Shown here: one piece after another, positions 42,453-51,242 of the stretch
How positions within the stretch are numbered: the first letter of the stretch is position 1
Layout of the letters: each line of letters opens with the position of its first letter
Notes under the pieces: generated by a model
What the model was told of the DNA's origin: nothing
Seen by the model: only the letters and a program-made list of their open reading frames with translations
Database searches by the model: none
Made by a program: the position numbers and the translations under genes
Source: CAZSHB01 sp964606885
GTDB taxonomy: Bacteria; Babelota; Babeliae; Babelales; CAIQNR01
Assembly: GCA_964606885.1 (NCBI GenBank)
Contig: CAZSHB010000006.1
Coordinates: forward strand, 12,402-76,401
Reading direction: 5' to 3'
Length of the DNA stretch: 64,000 nt

Positions 42453-43514
42453 ATGAATATGAAAAATATAATGCGGTTTTTGCCAGCTCGTCGTCTTTTT
42501 AATTTCTTTTCAACAGATATAGCAATCGATTTAGGTACTGCAAATACGGTAGTCTACGTACGTGGTAGAGGTATTATCCTCAATGAACCTACGGTAGTTG
42601 CTGTGCGTGCAAAAACCAACGAAGTGCTTGCTGCGGGTAGAAAAGCAAAAGACATGCTTGGTAAAACACCAGAAAGTATTATTGCATCCCGTCCTATGCG
42701 GGATGGTGTTATTGCAAATTTCGAATTAACAGAAAGTATGTTGCGCCATTTTATCCGTGAAGTGCACGATAACAGACGTACGCTTATGAGCCCACGTATG
42801 GTTATTGGGGTACCTTCAGGGATTACTCAAGTAGAACGACGTGCTATTGAAGAGTCTGCAAAACAGGCTGGCGCTCGTGAAGTGTATCCTATTATGGAAC
42901 CGATGGCAGCCGCTATTGGTGCAGGCCTTCCGGTGTCAGAAGCTACTGGTAGTATGATTGTTGATATTGGTGGTGGAACTACCGAAGTTGCCGTTATTAC
43001 GCTCAAAGGCGTGGTATTTTGCCAATCAGTACGTGTTGGTGGTGATGAAATGGATAAAGCAATTGTTAACTACGTTAAGCGTAAATATAACTTGTTAATT
43101 GGTGAACGTACTGCTGAACAAGTTAAAATGGAAATTGGCTGTGCCTTACTTACACCTGAATTAGAAGCTATGTATGTGCCTGTTAAAGGGCGCGATTTAG
43201 TCAGTGGCGTTCCAAAAACTATTGTGCTTACTTCAGGTGAAGTCCATGAAGCGCTCCTTGAAACGGTTGCTCAGATTGTGGACGTGGTACGTGTTGCGCT
43301 TGAAAATACTCCACCAGAGCTCTCGTCAGATCTCGTTGATCGTGGTATCATGATGGCTGGTGGTGGTTCGCTCTTAAAGAATCTCGATTCCCTTTTATCT
43401 AAAGAAACTGGCCTTCCTGTAAAAGTTGCAGAAGACCCGTTGTTCTGTGTGGTTAAGGGTGCAGGTATGGTTCTTGAAGAGTTGGACTCATTTAGAGAAG
43501 TCTTGATGCAATAA
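42453..43514 (+). CDS. mreB: rod shape-determining protein MreB
   Basis: 353 residues. Actin-like filament protein that guides cell-wall synthesis. Motifs: phosphate 1 (AIDLGTANTVVYVRGRGIIL), phosphate 2 (IVDIGGGTTEVAVITLKGVV), adenosine motif (IMMAGGGSLLKNLDSLL), and VIGVPSGITQVERRAI. It fits the peptidoglycan gene set of the window. mreC and mreD do not follow; rsmA is next, after seven bases. Confidence 0.97.
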   Translation: MNMKNIMRFLPARRLFNFFSTDIAIDLGTANTVVYVRGRGIILNEPTVVAVRAKTNEVLAAGRKAKDMLGKTPESIIASRPMRDGVIANFELTESMLRHFIREVHDNRRTLMSPRMVIGVPSGITQVERRAIEESAKQAGAREVYPIMEPMAAAIGAGLPVSEATGSMIVDIGGGTTEVAVITLKGVVFCQSVRVGGDEMDKAIVNYVKRKYNLLIGERTAEQVKMEIGCALLTPELEAMYVPVKGRDLVSGVPKTIVLTSGEVHEALLETVAQIVDVVRVALENTPPELSSDLVDRGIMMAGGGSLLKNLDSLLSKETGLPVKVAEDPLFCVVKGAGMVLEELDSFREVLMQ

Positions 43515-43521
43515 GGATTAC

Positions 43522-44346
43522 ATGCATAATAAGCGTCCATCTGTAGGTGGCATTCCTCTGTTAAAAAAACACGGACAATATTTTTTACGAGATCACTCTG
43601 TGGTCCAAACCATGACAGAAGCGATTCCGTTAAAGAACGCTCGCGTTATTGAAATTGGTTGTGGTGATGGATTTTTAACACGAGAAATTTTGAGCCATCC
43701 GGTTGCTGCGCTACGTGTGTATGAAATCGATCCAATGTGGGCAGAAAAAGTTGAACGTGAATGCAAAGATAGTCGTTTGACGATGTCGATTGATAACGTT
43801 CTTGATGTTGATCTTTCGCATCTTGCTGCTGATGCTCCATGGATCTTGCTCTCAAATTTACCGTATCATGTTACGTTCCCTATCTTGCATAAAGTGTTCG
43901 CATTGCGGCATGTGATTACTCAAGGTGTAGTCATGATGCAAGAAGAAGTTGCTCAGAAAATAATGAAGACTGAGGGGCGTGGGTATGGCTATGTGTCGTT
44001 ATTTTTCCAGTATTACTTCCAGTGGAAGTTGCTGACTAAAATACCGCCGACAGCTTTTTATCCGCACCCCAAGGTCTTTTCTCGTTTGTTACAGTTTACT
44101 GCTAAGCAAGATGTACAACCTATTGCTCAAGAAAAAGATTTTTGGCGTTTTATTAGGTTATGTTTTGCTCATCCACGCCGTACACTTAAGAATAATTTGA
44201 TTCAGACCCATATAGCAGTGAGTGCATTTGATGAATCGTTGTTGCAAAAAAGAGCGCAACAACTAAGTATGCAAGATTTTCTTACTATCTGGGACGCTAT
44301 TCGCGGCGACTTTTTTTCTACCTTTCAAGATGACCTTGGTGAGTAA
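43522..44346 (+). CDS. rsmA: 16S rRNA (adenine1518/1519-N6)-dimethyltransferase
   Basis: 274 residues; AAGGATTAC precedes ATG 43522. Dimethylates two adenines near the 3-prime end of 16S rRNA. Motifs: KKHGQYFLRDHSVV, the SAM site VIEIGCGDGFLTREIL, the NLPY motif (LLSNLPYHVTFPIL), YGYVSLFFQYYF and FYPHPKVFSRLLQF, with FAHPRRTLKNNL. The 3-prime 84 bases overlap the convergent lipase-like gene. Confidence 0.95.
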   Translation: MHNKRPSVGGIPLLKKHGQYFLRDHSVVQTMTEAIPLKNARVIEIGCGDGFLTREILSHPVAALRVYEIDPMWAEKVERECKDSRLTMSIDNVLDVDLSHLAADAPWILLSNLPYHVTFPILHKVFALRHVITQGVVMMQEEVAQKIMKTEGRGYGYVSLFFQYYFQWKLLTKIPPTAFYPHPKVFSRLLQFTAKQDVQPIAQEKDFWRFIRLCFAHPRRTLKNNLIQTHIAVSAFDESLLQKRAQQLSMQDFLTIWDAIRGDFFSTFQDDLGE

Positions 44347-45606
44347 TCGACTGCTTCTGACGTTTCTTTCCCCCCGTTTTGCTCGAACATCAAACTGAGC
44401 TTTTTTAAGATACTCTTCAATTTTTATTTGCTGCATTTCGAGCGAAAAATCTTTCGGTTGGTATTTTTGTGCCAAGTTGTACAGTTGTTTTGTTAAGCTT
44501 TCTGTTAAGATAGGCGCTGTTGTTGTCTGATCTTTAATGACAGGCGTTAGCACAGCCCCTTGATGCATTGGAACGTAGTCAACCGTAATCATGTGTTGGT
44601 CTGGCATATTTCTAACAACTGCGTGTAGTAACGACGGTATAAAGACAACGGCTGGTAAGGGACAAAGGGGAAACAGATCTCGGTACCATGGAGCGCCCCA
44701 TCTAAAACACCACAGTTCAGTATGTTGTGGATCTTTGTGAATACGTTTTACTTTTTTGTGTGCAAGAAACCCGTGATTATTTTGTTCTTCAGGCGTTACG
44801 TTATGCAAACCTCTGACTTTGCGCGTCACGCGTATACGAATTTGTACTAAGTTATCAGGAAGTTTAAACGTGCGCCGTTCTTTAAAGATGCGTTCTGAAA
44901 AAAATTGGTTAGGGCTAAAGATATCGAGTGTTTGAATAGCATCTTCAGTTGAATAGAGGTGGTATACTTTTTTAAAGAGTGGATCGCTCACTAAATAGTC
45001 GGTTGCTTTTTGAACAGGCATACCCAAGAGGACTAATGTTTCTACATGGAGCTGTTCGGATGCAGGATGTGTATCTTTTTGGCGCGCTGCTGCAAGATTA
45101 AGGGCAACGTTGCCTCCATGGCTGTATCCTAAGATATGTAAGCGTGGTTCTGCTCCTGTAGCTCTTATTTTTGCAAGTTCTTCGGTGAGTTGTTGATAAA
45201 AACGTTCACCTTCTTTGGCCCGTTCTTCGATATTTAAAAGGCCGCTCCAGCCAAATGTGTAATAAAGGCGTGTACTGCGTGTGGTGAATGTTTTGTATTG
45301 GATTTCAAACATGTGTGCCATGCATTGTGCGGTTGATTGTTTTTCGGTGACCATATCAATCGGGTGTAGACCTAGGGCTTGCATTGCTTGGCTTTGGTGG
45401 AAGTACGGATCTTTGCGGATATACGTGTTTGTTTGGCTGTAGACGGAGTTTGCAATTTTGTTGCTCATGATTCTGGCCATGGTGCTTACTGAGATGTCGG
45501 CTGGCTTGAGTGTGCCGTGTACAAAAACGACAACGTCTACTGGTCCTGCATGAAGGCAAGGGAGAACGGTCAAGATAAAAAAACTCAGTCTGTTAAAAGC
45601 TTTCAT
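44263..45606 (-). CDS. secreted alpha/beta hydrolase (lipase/esterase-like)
   Basis: 447 residues from ATG 45606 (GGAGCGG ahead). Signal peptide MKAFNRLSFFILTVLPCLHA. Immediately after it comes VDVVVFVHGTLKP (oxyanion-hole strand), and the nucleophile elbow LHILGYSHGGNVALNLAA gives the catalytic Ser; the acid is possibly the Asp in STEDAIQTLD and the His is in NNHGFL. The C-terminal 130 residues are an extra basic part (KAQFDVRAKRGERNVRSS). Layout resembles lipases that act on host lipids, but the substrate is unknown. The last 84 bases overlap rsmA. Confidence 0.72.
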   Translation of the reverse strand: MKAFNRLSFFILTVLPCLHAGPVDVVVFVHGTLKPADISVSTMARIMSNKIANSVYSQTNTYIRKDPYFHQSQAMQALGLHPIDMVTEKQSTAQCMAHMFEIQYKTFTTRSTRLYYTFGWSGLLNIEERAKEGERFYQQLTEELAKIRATGAEPRLHILGYSHGGNVALNLAAARQKDTHPASEQLHVETLVLLGMPVQKATDYLVSDPLFKKVYHLYSTEDAIQTLDIFSPNQFFSERIFKERRTFKLPDNLVQIRIRVTRKVRGLHNVTPEEQNNHGFLAHKKVKRIHKDPQHTELWCFRWGAPWYRDLFPLCPLPAVVFIPSLLHAVVRNMPDQHMITVDYVPMHQGAVLTPVIKDQTTTAPILTESLTKQLYNLAQKYQPKDFSLEMQQIKIEEYLKKAQFDVRAKRGERNVRSSRLLTKVILKGRKKVAANSVPDSKKILHT

Positions 45607-45698
45607 TTTCCGCTCCAGTCTAGTACCGTTACTCATGTTCTGTTGTACCAAAAATGGACAGTGAAAATCAATAGTATCATCTTGAAGAAGGAGTTTAG

Positions 45699-46595
45699 AT
45701 GCAGCTCTATCCTAGAATAATGTTAGTATTTTTTGTTGCATGCATTACGGGCAAAACGGTTGGTGGGCCTGCTGTTTGTAAGTCTCATTTGTTGTCTGAT
45801 ATCTGGTATCCACAACGTTCTTCAGATCTTGTTAGATATATGACTGATTTAGATGCTAAAGCTGCTCAGATGTATCCTGGCTCTATGAATCAAATACGGG
45901 CAATGGTGATTCCTCATGAATCACTTGCTGCTTCTGGCGAGTTGGCGGCAGGCTGTTGGCGCTTGGTCAAAGACCATCAGCATATTACCCGCGTTATATT
46001 CTTGGTTGCAGAACGGGATGTTCCGTTTTGTGGCGTAGTGTTACCGATCTGTACTCAATTTAAAACGCCTCTTGGCATATTATCGGTAGATAAAGATTGT
46101 TTGGCGATGCTTGGCCGTCAGTCGGCTTACTTTGTAACATCACCGTATATAGATACCAGTTGTGCTGTTAAAAAGGCGGTGCAGCGGGGTAAAAATAGTG
46201 ATAACAAACGTCCGCACGTGATGCATGATCCATTTAACCATGGATCCGCGTTAGAAATGCAATTGCTCTTTTGTTCGCGCTATCTTCCTCAAGCACATAT
46301 AGTACCGCTCATGATTGGTACGCTTACTCAAGAAGATGCGCATATTATTGCTATGCATCTTAAAGAATGTGTTGATAGACAAACGTTAGTCGTTGTGAGT
46401 AGTACGTTGACTGCATCTATGGAAACCATATTGAAAAGTCCTGAACTGTTAGTAACCACAGCAGACAGTGTGATTCCAGAAAAGTATCCGCTTATGGTTT
46501 TATTTTCTTTGATTCATAAAAAAGCGTGGGGCAGCCATTACGCATTAAAGCATGATGTTTCAGGTAGTATTGGTATGGTATGGGCCGATAAGTAG
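45699..46595 (+). CDS. exported Memo-like (AmmeMemoRadiSam B) protein
   Basis: 298 residues; AGGAG precedes ATG 45699. A hydrophobic N-terminus (PRIMLVFFVACITGKTVG) looks like a signal peptide, not found in cytosolic Memo. The body follows the Memo fold: AMVIPHESLAASGELAAGCW (usually PHAGY.YSG), HITRVIFLVAERDVPF (usually GP.H), HGSALEMQLLFCSRYLPQ and HIVPLMIGTLTQED. The first His is kept, but the second metal ligand (H of GPSH) seems lost. Memo proteins bind Cu or Fe and are related to extradiol dioxygenases. No AmmeMemoRadiSam A or radical SAM gene is adjacent. Confidence 0.7.
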   Translation: MQLYPRIMLVFFVACITGKTVGGPAVCKSHLLSDIWYPQRSSDLVRYMTDLDAKAAQMYPGSMNQIRAMVIPHESLAASGELAAGCWRLVKDHQHITRVIFLVAERDVPFCGVVLPICTQFKTPLGILSVDKDCLAMLGRQSAYFVTSPYIDTSCAVKKAVQRGKNSDNKRPHVMHDPFNHGSALEMQLLFCSRYLPQAHIVPLMIGTLTQEDAHIIAMHLKECVDRQTLVVVSSTLTASMETILKSPELLVTTADSVIPEKYPLMVLFSLIHKKAWGSHYALKHDVSGSIGMVWADK

Positions 46596-46640
46596 TAAAA
46601 AGAATTAATATACGCATAATGCTATAAAAAAGGGGCGAGT

Positions 46641-47306
46641 ATGTATTTATTACGGCATCTGTATGCACAAGCAAAACTTGCTAAAGAACTGTTTCTTGCC
46701 TATGGACGTATGGTTATAGGTGTTTGGAAAATTGAACGGCTTGCACCACCTCGGGTTACGGTGTTTGGGGGTGCAAAGGTAGCAAAAGATAGTGTGCATG
46801 CTCAACAAGCGCACACGTTGGCAAAGCTTTTAGTTGAACGGGGATTTTCTGTTATCACCGGTGGTGGCCCCGGGATTATGGAAGCTGCTAACTGTGGTGC
46901 GTATAATAAAAATGCTTTAAAGACACACAGCATTGGTATTCCTGTAACAGGTGTAAATGGTGAACAGGTTAATCCTTGTGCTGATACTATTATTTCTACA
47001 AGTCACTTTTTTATACGTAAATGGTTACTCACTAGATCGGCAGTTGCGTTTGCCGTGTTTCCTGGTGGGTTTGGTACTATGGATGAAATGTTTGAGATTT
47101 TAACGCTCATGCAAACTAATAAATTACAACGTTTTCCTATTGTGCTGATTAATACAAACTATTGGCAGCCGTTGTTTATATGGGCGCAGCAAGCAGTAAA
47201 GGAAGGCATGGTAGATCCACAAGATCTTGCCTTACTGCGTGTGACTGACGATATTCAAGAAGCGTGTGATTGGCTTTCTCAATGTGCAGGTTCGTGTCCG
47301 GTTTGA
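46641..47306 (+). CDS. LOG-family nucleotide 5-prime-monophosphate phosphoribohydrolase-like protein
   Basis: 221 residues. Rossmann-like fold with RVTVFGGAKVAKDSVHA, the GGGPGIMEAANCGAY motif and the signature FPGGFGTMDEMFEILTLMQ; the conserved Arg is in FIRKWLLTRSA. LOG enzymes split nucleoside monophosphates such as cytokinin nucleotides into base and ribose 5-phosphate. In a host-dependent bacterium it may serve nucleotide salvage or signalling. AGGGGCG precedes the start. 28 bases overlap the convergent symporter gene. Confidence 0.88.
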   Translation: MYLLRHLYAQAKLAKELFLAYGRMVIGVWKIERLAPPRVTVFGGAKVAKDSVHAQQAHTLAKLLVERGFSVITGGGPGIMEAANCGAYNKNALKTHSIGIPVTGVNGEQVNPCADTIISTSHFFIRKWLLTRSAVAFAVFPGGFGTMDEMFEILTLMQTNKLQRFPIVLINTNYWQPLFIWAQQAVKEGMVDPQDLALLRVTDDIQEACDWLSQCAGSCPV

Positions 47307-48747
47307 GGTGCTTTGGTATCCAGCATATGGCCAACAAGATACGCAACTGCTGAAAGACCGAGTGTGACGAGTAAGTTCCACTTGGTATACCATAAGTTTT
47401 CATACGGAAGCTTGAAGTAGACAAAGCTAGCAAATCCAACAAAGCATGAATACAGTGCAGCTTTTTTACGTAAATCGGGCAAAAAGAATGCGCCTAATAG
47501 CGGCACTAATAAGCAGCTCACGGAAACTTCGTAACTACCTACTAAAATTCCCAAGATATGTTGCGGTACACAATAAGAAGTAATTAACGTTGCAATCCCT
47601 GTACCAAGTGTAATCATGCGTGATGTGTTGAGCGTGATAGCTTTGTGTGTGCGTTGTAATGTCATGCTTAAAATAGAACTAATCGCGCAGATTAACGAGT
47701 CTGCAGTAGATGTAATTGCTGCCAAAATAGCGCATATGCCAAAGACAAAAAACAACGGACTGGTTGATGCTTTAAGAACAGGAATCAGTGGGTTTGCAAC
47801 AGCAATATGATCAGCAAAACTAAGTTGTGCTTCAAGGCCAAAGTAGAAGGGGATAAAAGCAAAGAGTAGTAATAAGATACTTGCTAGTAGGGCTGCTATT
47901 GCTGCAACACGCTGGGTGCTTGCAGAAAAAAAGCGTTGTGCCAGATCTTGTTCTATAAAAGAGAATAAAAAGGGTACGGCAACAAGAGATAAAACTTTAT
48001 CTACAGTAATGGCCGAACTGTCCCATAAGAATTTGACGCTATTAAGTGTGTCGTGAGTAAAGAAGGCAACAGGGCGCGTCCATAAGCTGTAGATGCAGAT
48101 GCCCGTAAAGATGGTAATGATAAAAATGATTTGAACTTTGTCAGCAACGATAACTGCATGGAGCCCACCAATCATGGTGTACAGAATAATCAGTGCCCAG
48201 AAACTAAGAAAAACCCAATCGCTTTCTATGCCCACAAAGTGCACAAAGATAGATTTAGCGGCAATAATCTGACCAACAACAATGCCTGCTAAACTTAAAA
48301 CAGAGCGATCCGGCCGCGGTCACCGCGCAGTTCCCGAAACTCTTCGGTGATGAATATTCCNNNNNNNNNNAAACTTAAAACAGAGAGCACTGACGTGATA
48401 TAAAAGAGTGTTGATGATTTGTATGATAGTTCAAAAATTTCGCTCACAATACTGACGTTAAATTTGCGTAACCGTGCAGCAATACCAAGTCCTAAACCTA
48501 AAAACCCTAACACAATACCCAGTGCGTATAAGAGACCTTCAAACGGTGCTTGTGCTGTTCCTAAAAACATACCGCCGCCAATTTGTGTTGCAAGGAGCGT
48601 GCCGGTAATAGTGGGAATAGAGAGGTTGCGACCAGCCAAGAAGTAGTCAGTTTGTGTGGTTACATGCCGTGATGCTATAAGACCAAACACGGTATACAGA
48701 GCGGTCAATGTTCCTAAGATCAGTAAAAACAGCGTGCTATCTATCAT
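47279..48747 (-). CDS. sodium:solute symporter (SSS family), split only by an assembly artefact
   Basis: As written the gene is broken at 48306-48370 by foreign sequence and ten Ns. The 15-mer AAACTTAAAACAGAG stands on both sides (48291-48305 and 48371-48385). Removing 80 bases (one repeat copy plus the insert) joins the two halves in frame (SVLSVLSLAGIVVGQIIAAK) into a 462-residue protein with about 13 membrane helices. Family features: TDYFLAGRNLSIPTITGTLL, ATQIGGGMFLGTAQAPFEG, YTMIGGLHAVIVADKVQI and ILAAITSTADSLICAISSIL, the last holding the Ser residues of the Na2 site. It probably imports a metabolite with sodium; the substrate (proline, sugar, pantothenate or other) is not predictable. 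Confidence 0.85.
48306..48370. other. chimeric insert and 10-N gap
   Basis: 55 bases with about 60 percent GC (CCGGCCGCGGTCACCGCGCAG region) followed by ten Ns, unlike the roughly 40 percent GC around. Direct 15-mer repeats border it. This is the pattern of a contig end carrying a chimeric read, as in amplified single-cell or metagenome assemblies. Confidence 0.88.
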
Positions 48748-48785
48748 GAAGGTCCTTTGGGTAGGAAGTAGGTAGTATAGGGTAA

Positions 48786-49331
48786 TTATTCAGAAAACAT
48801 GCTTGTTGGGGAAAACATGCTTGTCGCAGTGTTTGAGGGAGTTTTAGCGCTCAATGGAGTTTTGGGCATGCTTGCTGTAGAACCCATTCTTAATGCTACT
48901 GGTGTAGCTTCTGATGCAACAGAATAAGATGCTACAGGAGAGGTGCTTTTAGATTGTACTCTTTTAGGCATCTGACTAGGCATCTGACTAAGAATAGTTG
49001 CTATTCCTGAACGGTTTGTATGAGCAGCTCTATCTGCTAGTGCAGTTGGACAATATGGCTTATCCCAATCAATTTTGCCTGGATTTGGTCTTTTTGCAGG
49101 GGATGTGTTTACGGTTCCAATTTTTTTAGTAATGGAAGCTACTTCTTCATCTTCGCTACCAATTTCGCTATCAGCGTTACTTCTGTTAGAGTCGCTCATA
49201 TCATAGTCGCTATTACTGTTGATTGGTGTTGAGGTTCCTGAGCTGGCACGGCGTTTTCCATATTCAGCCGTAAAAGCAGTAGCGGGCATTAAAAGCGTGC
49301 AAAGTAAGAGAAGAGAAAAGAATTGAAACAT
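48786..49331 (-). CDS. secreted Ser/Thr-rich disordered protein
   Basis: 181 residues. Signal peptide MFQFFSLLLLCTLLMPATAF. The mature chain is low complexity: Ser/Asn/Asp-rich (SDYDMSDSNRSNADSEIGSE), a central WDKPYCPTALADRAAH block, and short tandem duplications SQMPSQMP and TSMFSPTSMFSE at the end. Basic patches (GKRRAS; KRPNPGK) and many Ser/Thr-Pro sites resemble eukaryotic phosphorylation and nuclear localisation motifs. An exported, host-acting protein is possible but unproven. Confidence 0.6.
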   Translation of the reverse strand: MFQFFSLLLLCTLLMPATAFTAEYGKRRASSGTSTPINSNSDYDMSDSNRSNADSEIGSEDEEVASITKKIGTVNTSPAKRPNPGKIDWDKPYCPTALADRAAHTNRSGIATILSQMPSQMPKRVQSKSTSPVASYSVASEATPVALRMGSTASMPKTPLSAKTPSNTATSMFSPTSMFSE

Positions 49332-49415
49332 GATTTATAGAGCCTTTGGGTTTTATAACTATGTTAAAAATGGATATTTGTTAATTATAACAAAACGCCT
49401 TTAAAATGCTTGTTT

Positions 49416-50252
49416 TTACAACTTTATATGGTCATACGTAGGTTTTTTTATGTCGTGTTTTAAATCTTTAAGAAGTTTAAACAGTGTTTGTACATCTTGT
49501 TCAAACTGTTCTGCTGATGTAAATAAAATGCCGTTTAAACCTGCTTCTAAAGCGCCTTTAATATTTTCAGGTTTATCATCAATAAAAATACCAAGCCATG
49601 GTGTATCTGTGTGGCTAGTTACTTCTAGTGCGTGTTGGTAGCTAGAAACGTGGGGCTTACTTAACCACACATGGTTATCAGTAATAGCGTAATTGATGGT
49701 GTTGGTAGGGCGATTGAAGATGGTGAAAAAGTCAGCATAATCTTTTTGTAACCTGACAAGTAGTTCCGGTCCAATATTAGAAAGTAGGTACAGTTCGTGC
49801 CCTGCGTTTTTAAGACAGGTTACTTTTTTGTGCATCTTTTTATTAGGGACATACAGATCAGTCATAAACTGGCATAAGTTGTTATACAGTTTTGGTTTTT
49901 TGAACTGTAGGTCGTAGATGTAGCTTTCTGTGACTTTAATGTTTTGTTTGTACAGCGTTGTGCATTTTTTCCAAAATGAGGGAGATGCTGTCGTTTTGAC
50001 AGCTTGCCATATGAACTTTGGCTTGTTTTTTATTTTAACAAAGCTTGAAGTGTAGGGGTTTTTTTGGTGCTCAAACAGCACGTGGTGAATATCAAAAAGA
50101 AAGTAGGGTTTAGCATGAGGATTTGTTGTTATATGTTCTTGGTAGACATGCGCATTAAGCTTGGGGCTTATAAAAAGTGTTTGGCTGGTTTTGCCATAAA
50201 GCCAAGAGAAAAATGCCATGGTTGTTAAGCCTAATTTTGTAAGAGAATTCAT
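49416..50252 (-). CDS. HAD-like protein with N-terminal hydrophobic export signal
   Basis: 278 residues from ATG 50252 (AGGGG ahead). The N-terminus (LTKLGLTTMAFFSWLYGKT) is a possible signal peptide or anchor. HAD motifs: I in FLFDIHHVLFEHQ, where the usual second Asp is His; II in ELYLLSNIGPELL; III Lys in WLSKPHVSSYQHAL; IV in LGIFIDDKPENIKGALEAG. The first Asp nucleophile is kept, as in dehalogenase-like members where the second Asp is not needed. A basic helical cap (FVKIKNKPKFIWQAVKTT) lies between motifs I and II. Substrate unknown. Confidence 0.7.
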   Translation of the reverse strand: MNSLTKLGLTTMAFFSWLYGKTSQTLFISPKLNAHVYQEHITTNPHAKPYFLFDIHHVLFEHQKNPYTSSFVKIKNKPKFIWQAVKTTASPSFWKKCTTLYKQNIKVTESYIYDLQFKKPKLYNNLCQFMTDLYVPNKKMHKKVTCLKNAGHELYLLSNIGPELLVRLQKDYADFFTIFNRPTNTINYAITDNHVWLSKPHVSSYQHALEVTSHTDTPWLGIFIDDKPENIKGALEAGLNGILFTSAEQFEQDVQTLFKLLKDLKHDIKKPTYDHIKL

Positions 50253-50395
50253 ATAGTTTTGACCCCTAAAAGCGTATAACCGTTTACCCATTAGAAGCAA
50301 GTATACACGCCCTAAGAGGCAAAAACAAAGGCTAGCAGGGTTTTGGGTTCGCTGGCTGTGGTCTAGGGGTTGAGTTTATATATGGGAGGGAATCT

Positions 50396-50430
50396 TTTTA
50401 AAAATAAAAGGGCCCGATTTCTCAGGCCTT
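50396..50430 (-). terminator. probable rho-independent terminator
   Basis: On the minus strand AAGGCC, loop TGAGAAATC, GGGCCCTT (one bulged C) then TTTTATTTTT, about 65 bases after the stop of the HAD gene at 50497. Confidence 0.45.
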
Positions 50431-50448
50431 AAAAGCTTTAAGCTCCCA

Positions 50449-50475
50449 GCCGTCGCAAATGCTATGGCGGGCAAG
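50449..50475. repeat. GC-rich palindromic element, second copy
   Basis: GCCGTCGC, AAATGCTATG, GCGGGC forms an imperfect stem within a 244-base gap that otherwise holds no gene. It resembles the element at 20294-20330 (common order CCGTC, GC, CTATGGC, GGGCA). Confidence 0.4.
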
Positions 50476-50496
50476 TAATTGTAAGCGGGGGTAAGT

Positions 50497-51168
50497 CTAT
50501 TTTTTGGTTTTTAAGAGGCGTTCAAGCTCAATTTCATCATAATGGTCAATAATAAAATCAGCCTTTTCTAGGGCCTTGCGATTGCCTGCGCTATTAATCC
50601 CAATACAGAACATGCCCGCTTTTTGGGCCGACTCTATACCGTGCGACGTATCTTCTATAGCCACACACAAACTTGGGTCAACACCGAGCTGTTTTGCCAC
50701 ATGCAGATAGATATCTGGTGCTGGCTTGCCTTTGTAATTAACCTTACTAATACCGTAAATATGCTCGCCAAAGTAATCACGGAGCTTAAGTTTGTTAATG
50801 GTGGTTTCTATGTTGTTATCATCTGCGTTAGTGGCGATGCCATAGAGTAGGCCAGTTGCCTGTACTCGTTTATGGAAATTTATAAAACCATCAATAAATT
50901 TAACGTGAATTGCATAGAGGGCGTCAGCTTTGTCCCGTTTTTCTTTAACAAGATCTTCAACTTCGTGCGCTAACGAAAACATCTCTTTAATGACTGCACA
51001 ACTTTTGTGTAGCGCAACACCGCGTAGTTCGTGTGCTAGTTGAGCTTCCAATTCTGGAGAAAGTTCTACTCCTTTAGAGGTGATCACTGATCGTGTCGCT
51101 TCTTTCCAAATTTTTTCGGTATCTATTATGGTACCGTCCATATCAAAGATGATTGCTTTGAATTTCAT
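50497..51168 (-). CDS. HAD-superfamily phosphatase / beta-phosphoglucomutase-like hydrolase
   Basis: 223 residues from ATG 51168 (AAAGGTAGC ahead). Cytosolic: no signal peptide. All four motifs are present: FDMDGTIIDTEKIW with both Asp, YGIATNADDNN, GKPAPDIYLHVAKQLG with Lys, and CVAIEDTSHGIESAQKAGMF. The helical cap of subfamily IA lies between motifs I and II. Substrate could be a sugar phosphate or a nucleotide. Confidence 0.88.
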   Translation of the reverse strand: MKFKAIIFDMDGTIIDTEKIWKEATRSVITSKGVELSPELEAQLAHELRGVALHKSCAVIKEMFSLAHEVEDLVKEKRDKADALYAIHVKFIDGFINFHKRVQATGLLYGIATNADDNNIETTINKLKLRDYFGEHIYGISKVNYKGKPAPDIYLHVAKQLGVDPSLCVAIEDTSHGIESAQKAGMFCIGINSAGNRKALEKADFIIDHYDEIELERLLKTKK

Positions 51169-51242
51169 GTTGCTACCTTTATTTTCTTGCAGTACCATTT
51201 TAGTACTGTGTTTTAATCATGTAAGTAAAGTGAGGATACCAT

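Noticed and set aside
47279..48747. Symporter pseudogene or two separate membrane proteins
   Set aside because: Duplicate 15-mers and Ns around the break, and in-frame restoration, show an assembly artefact.
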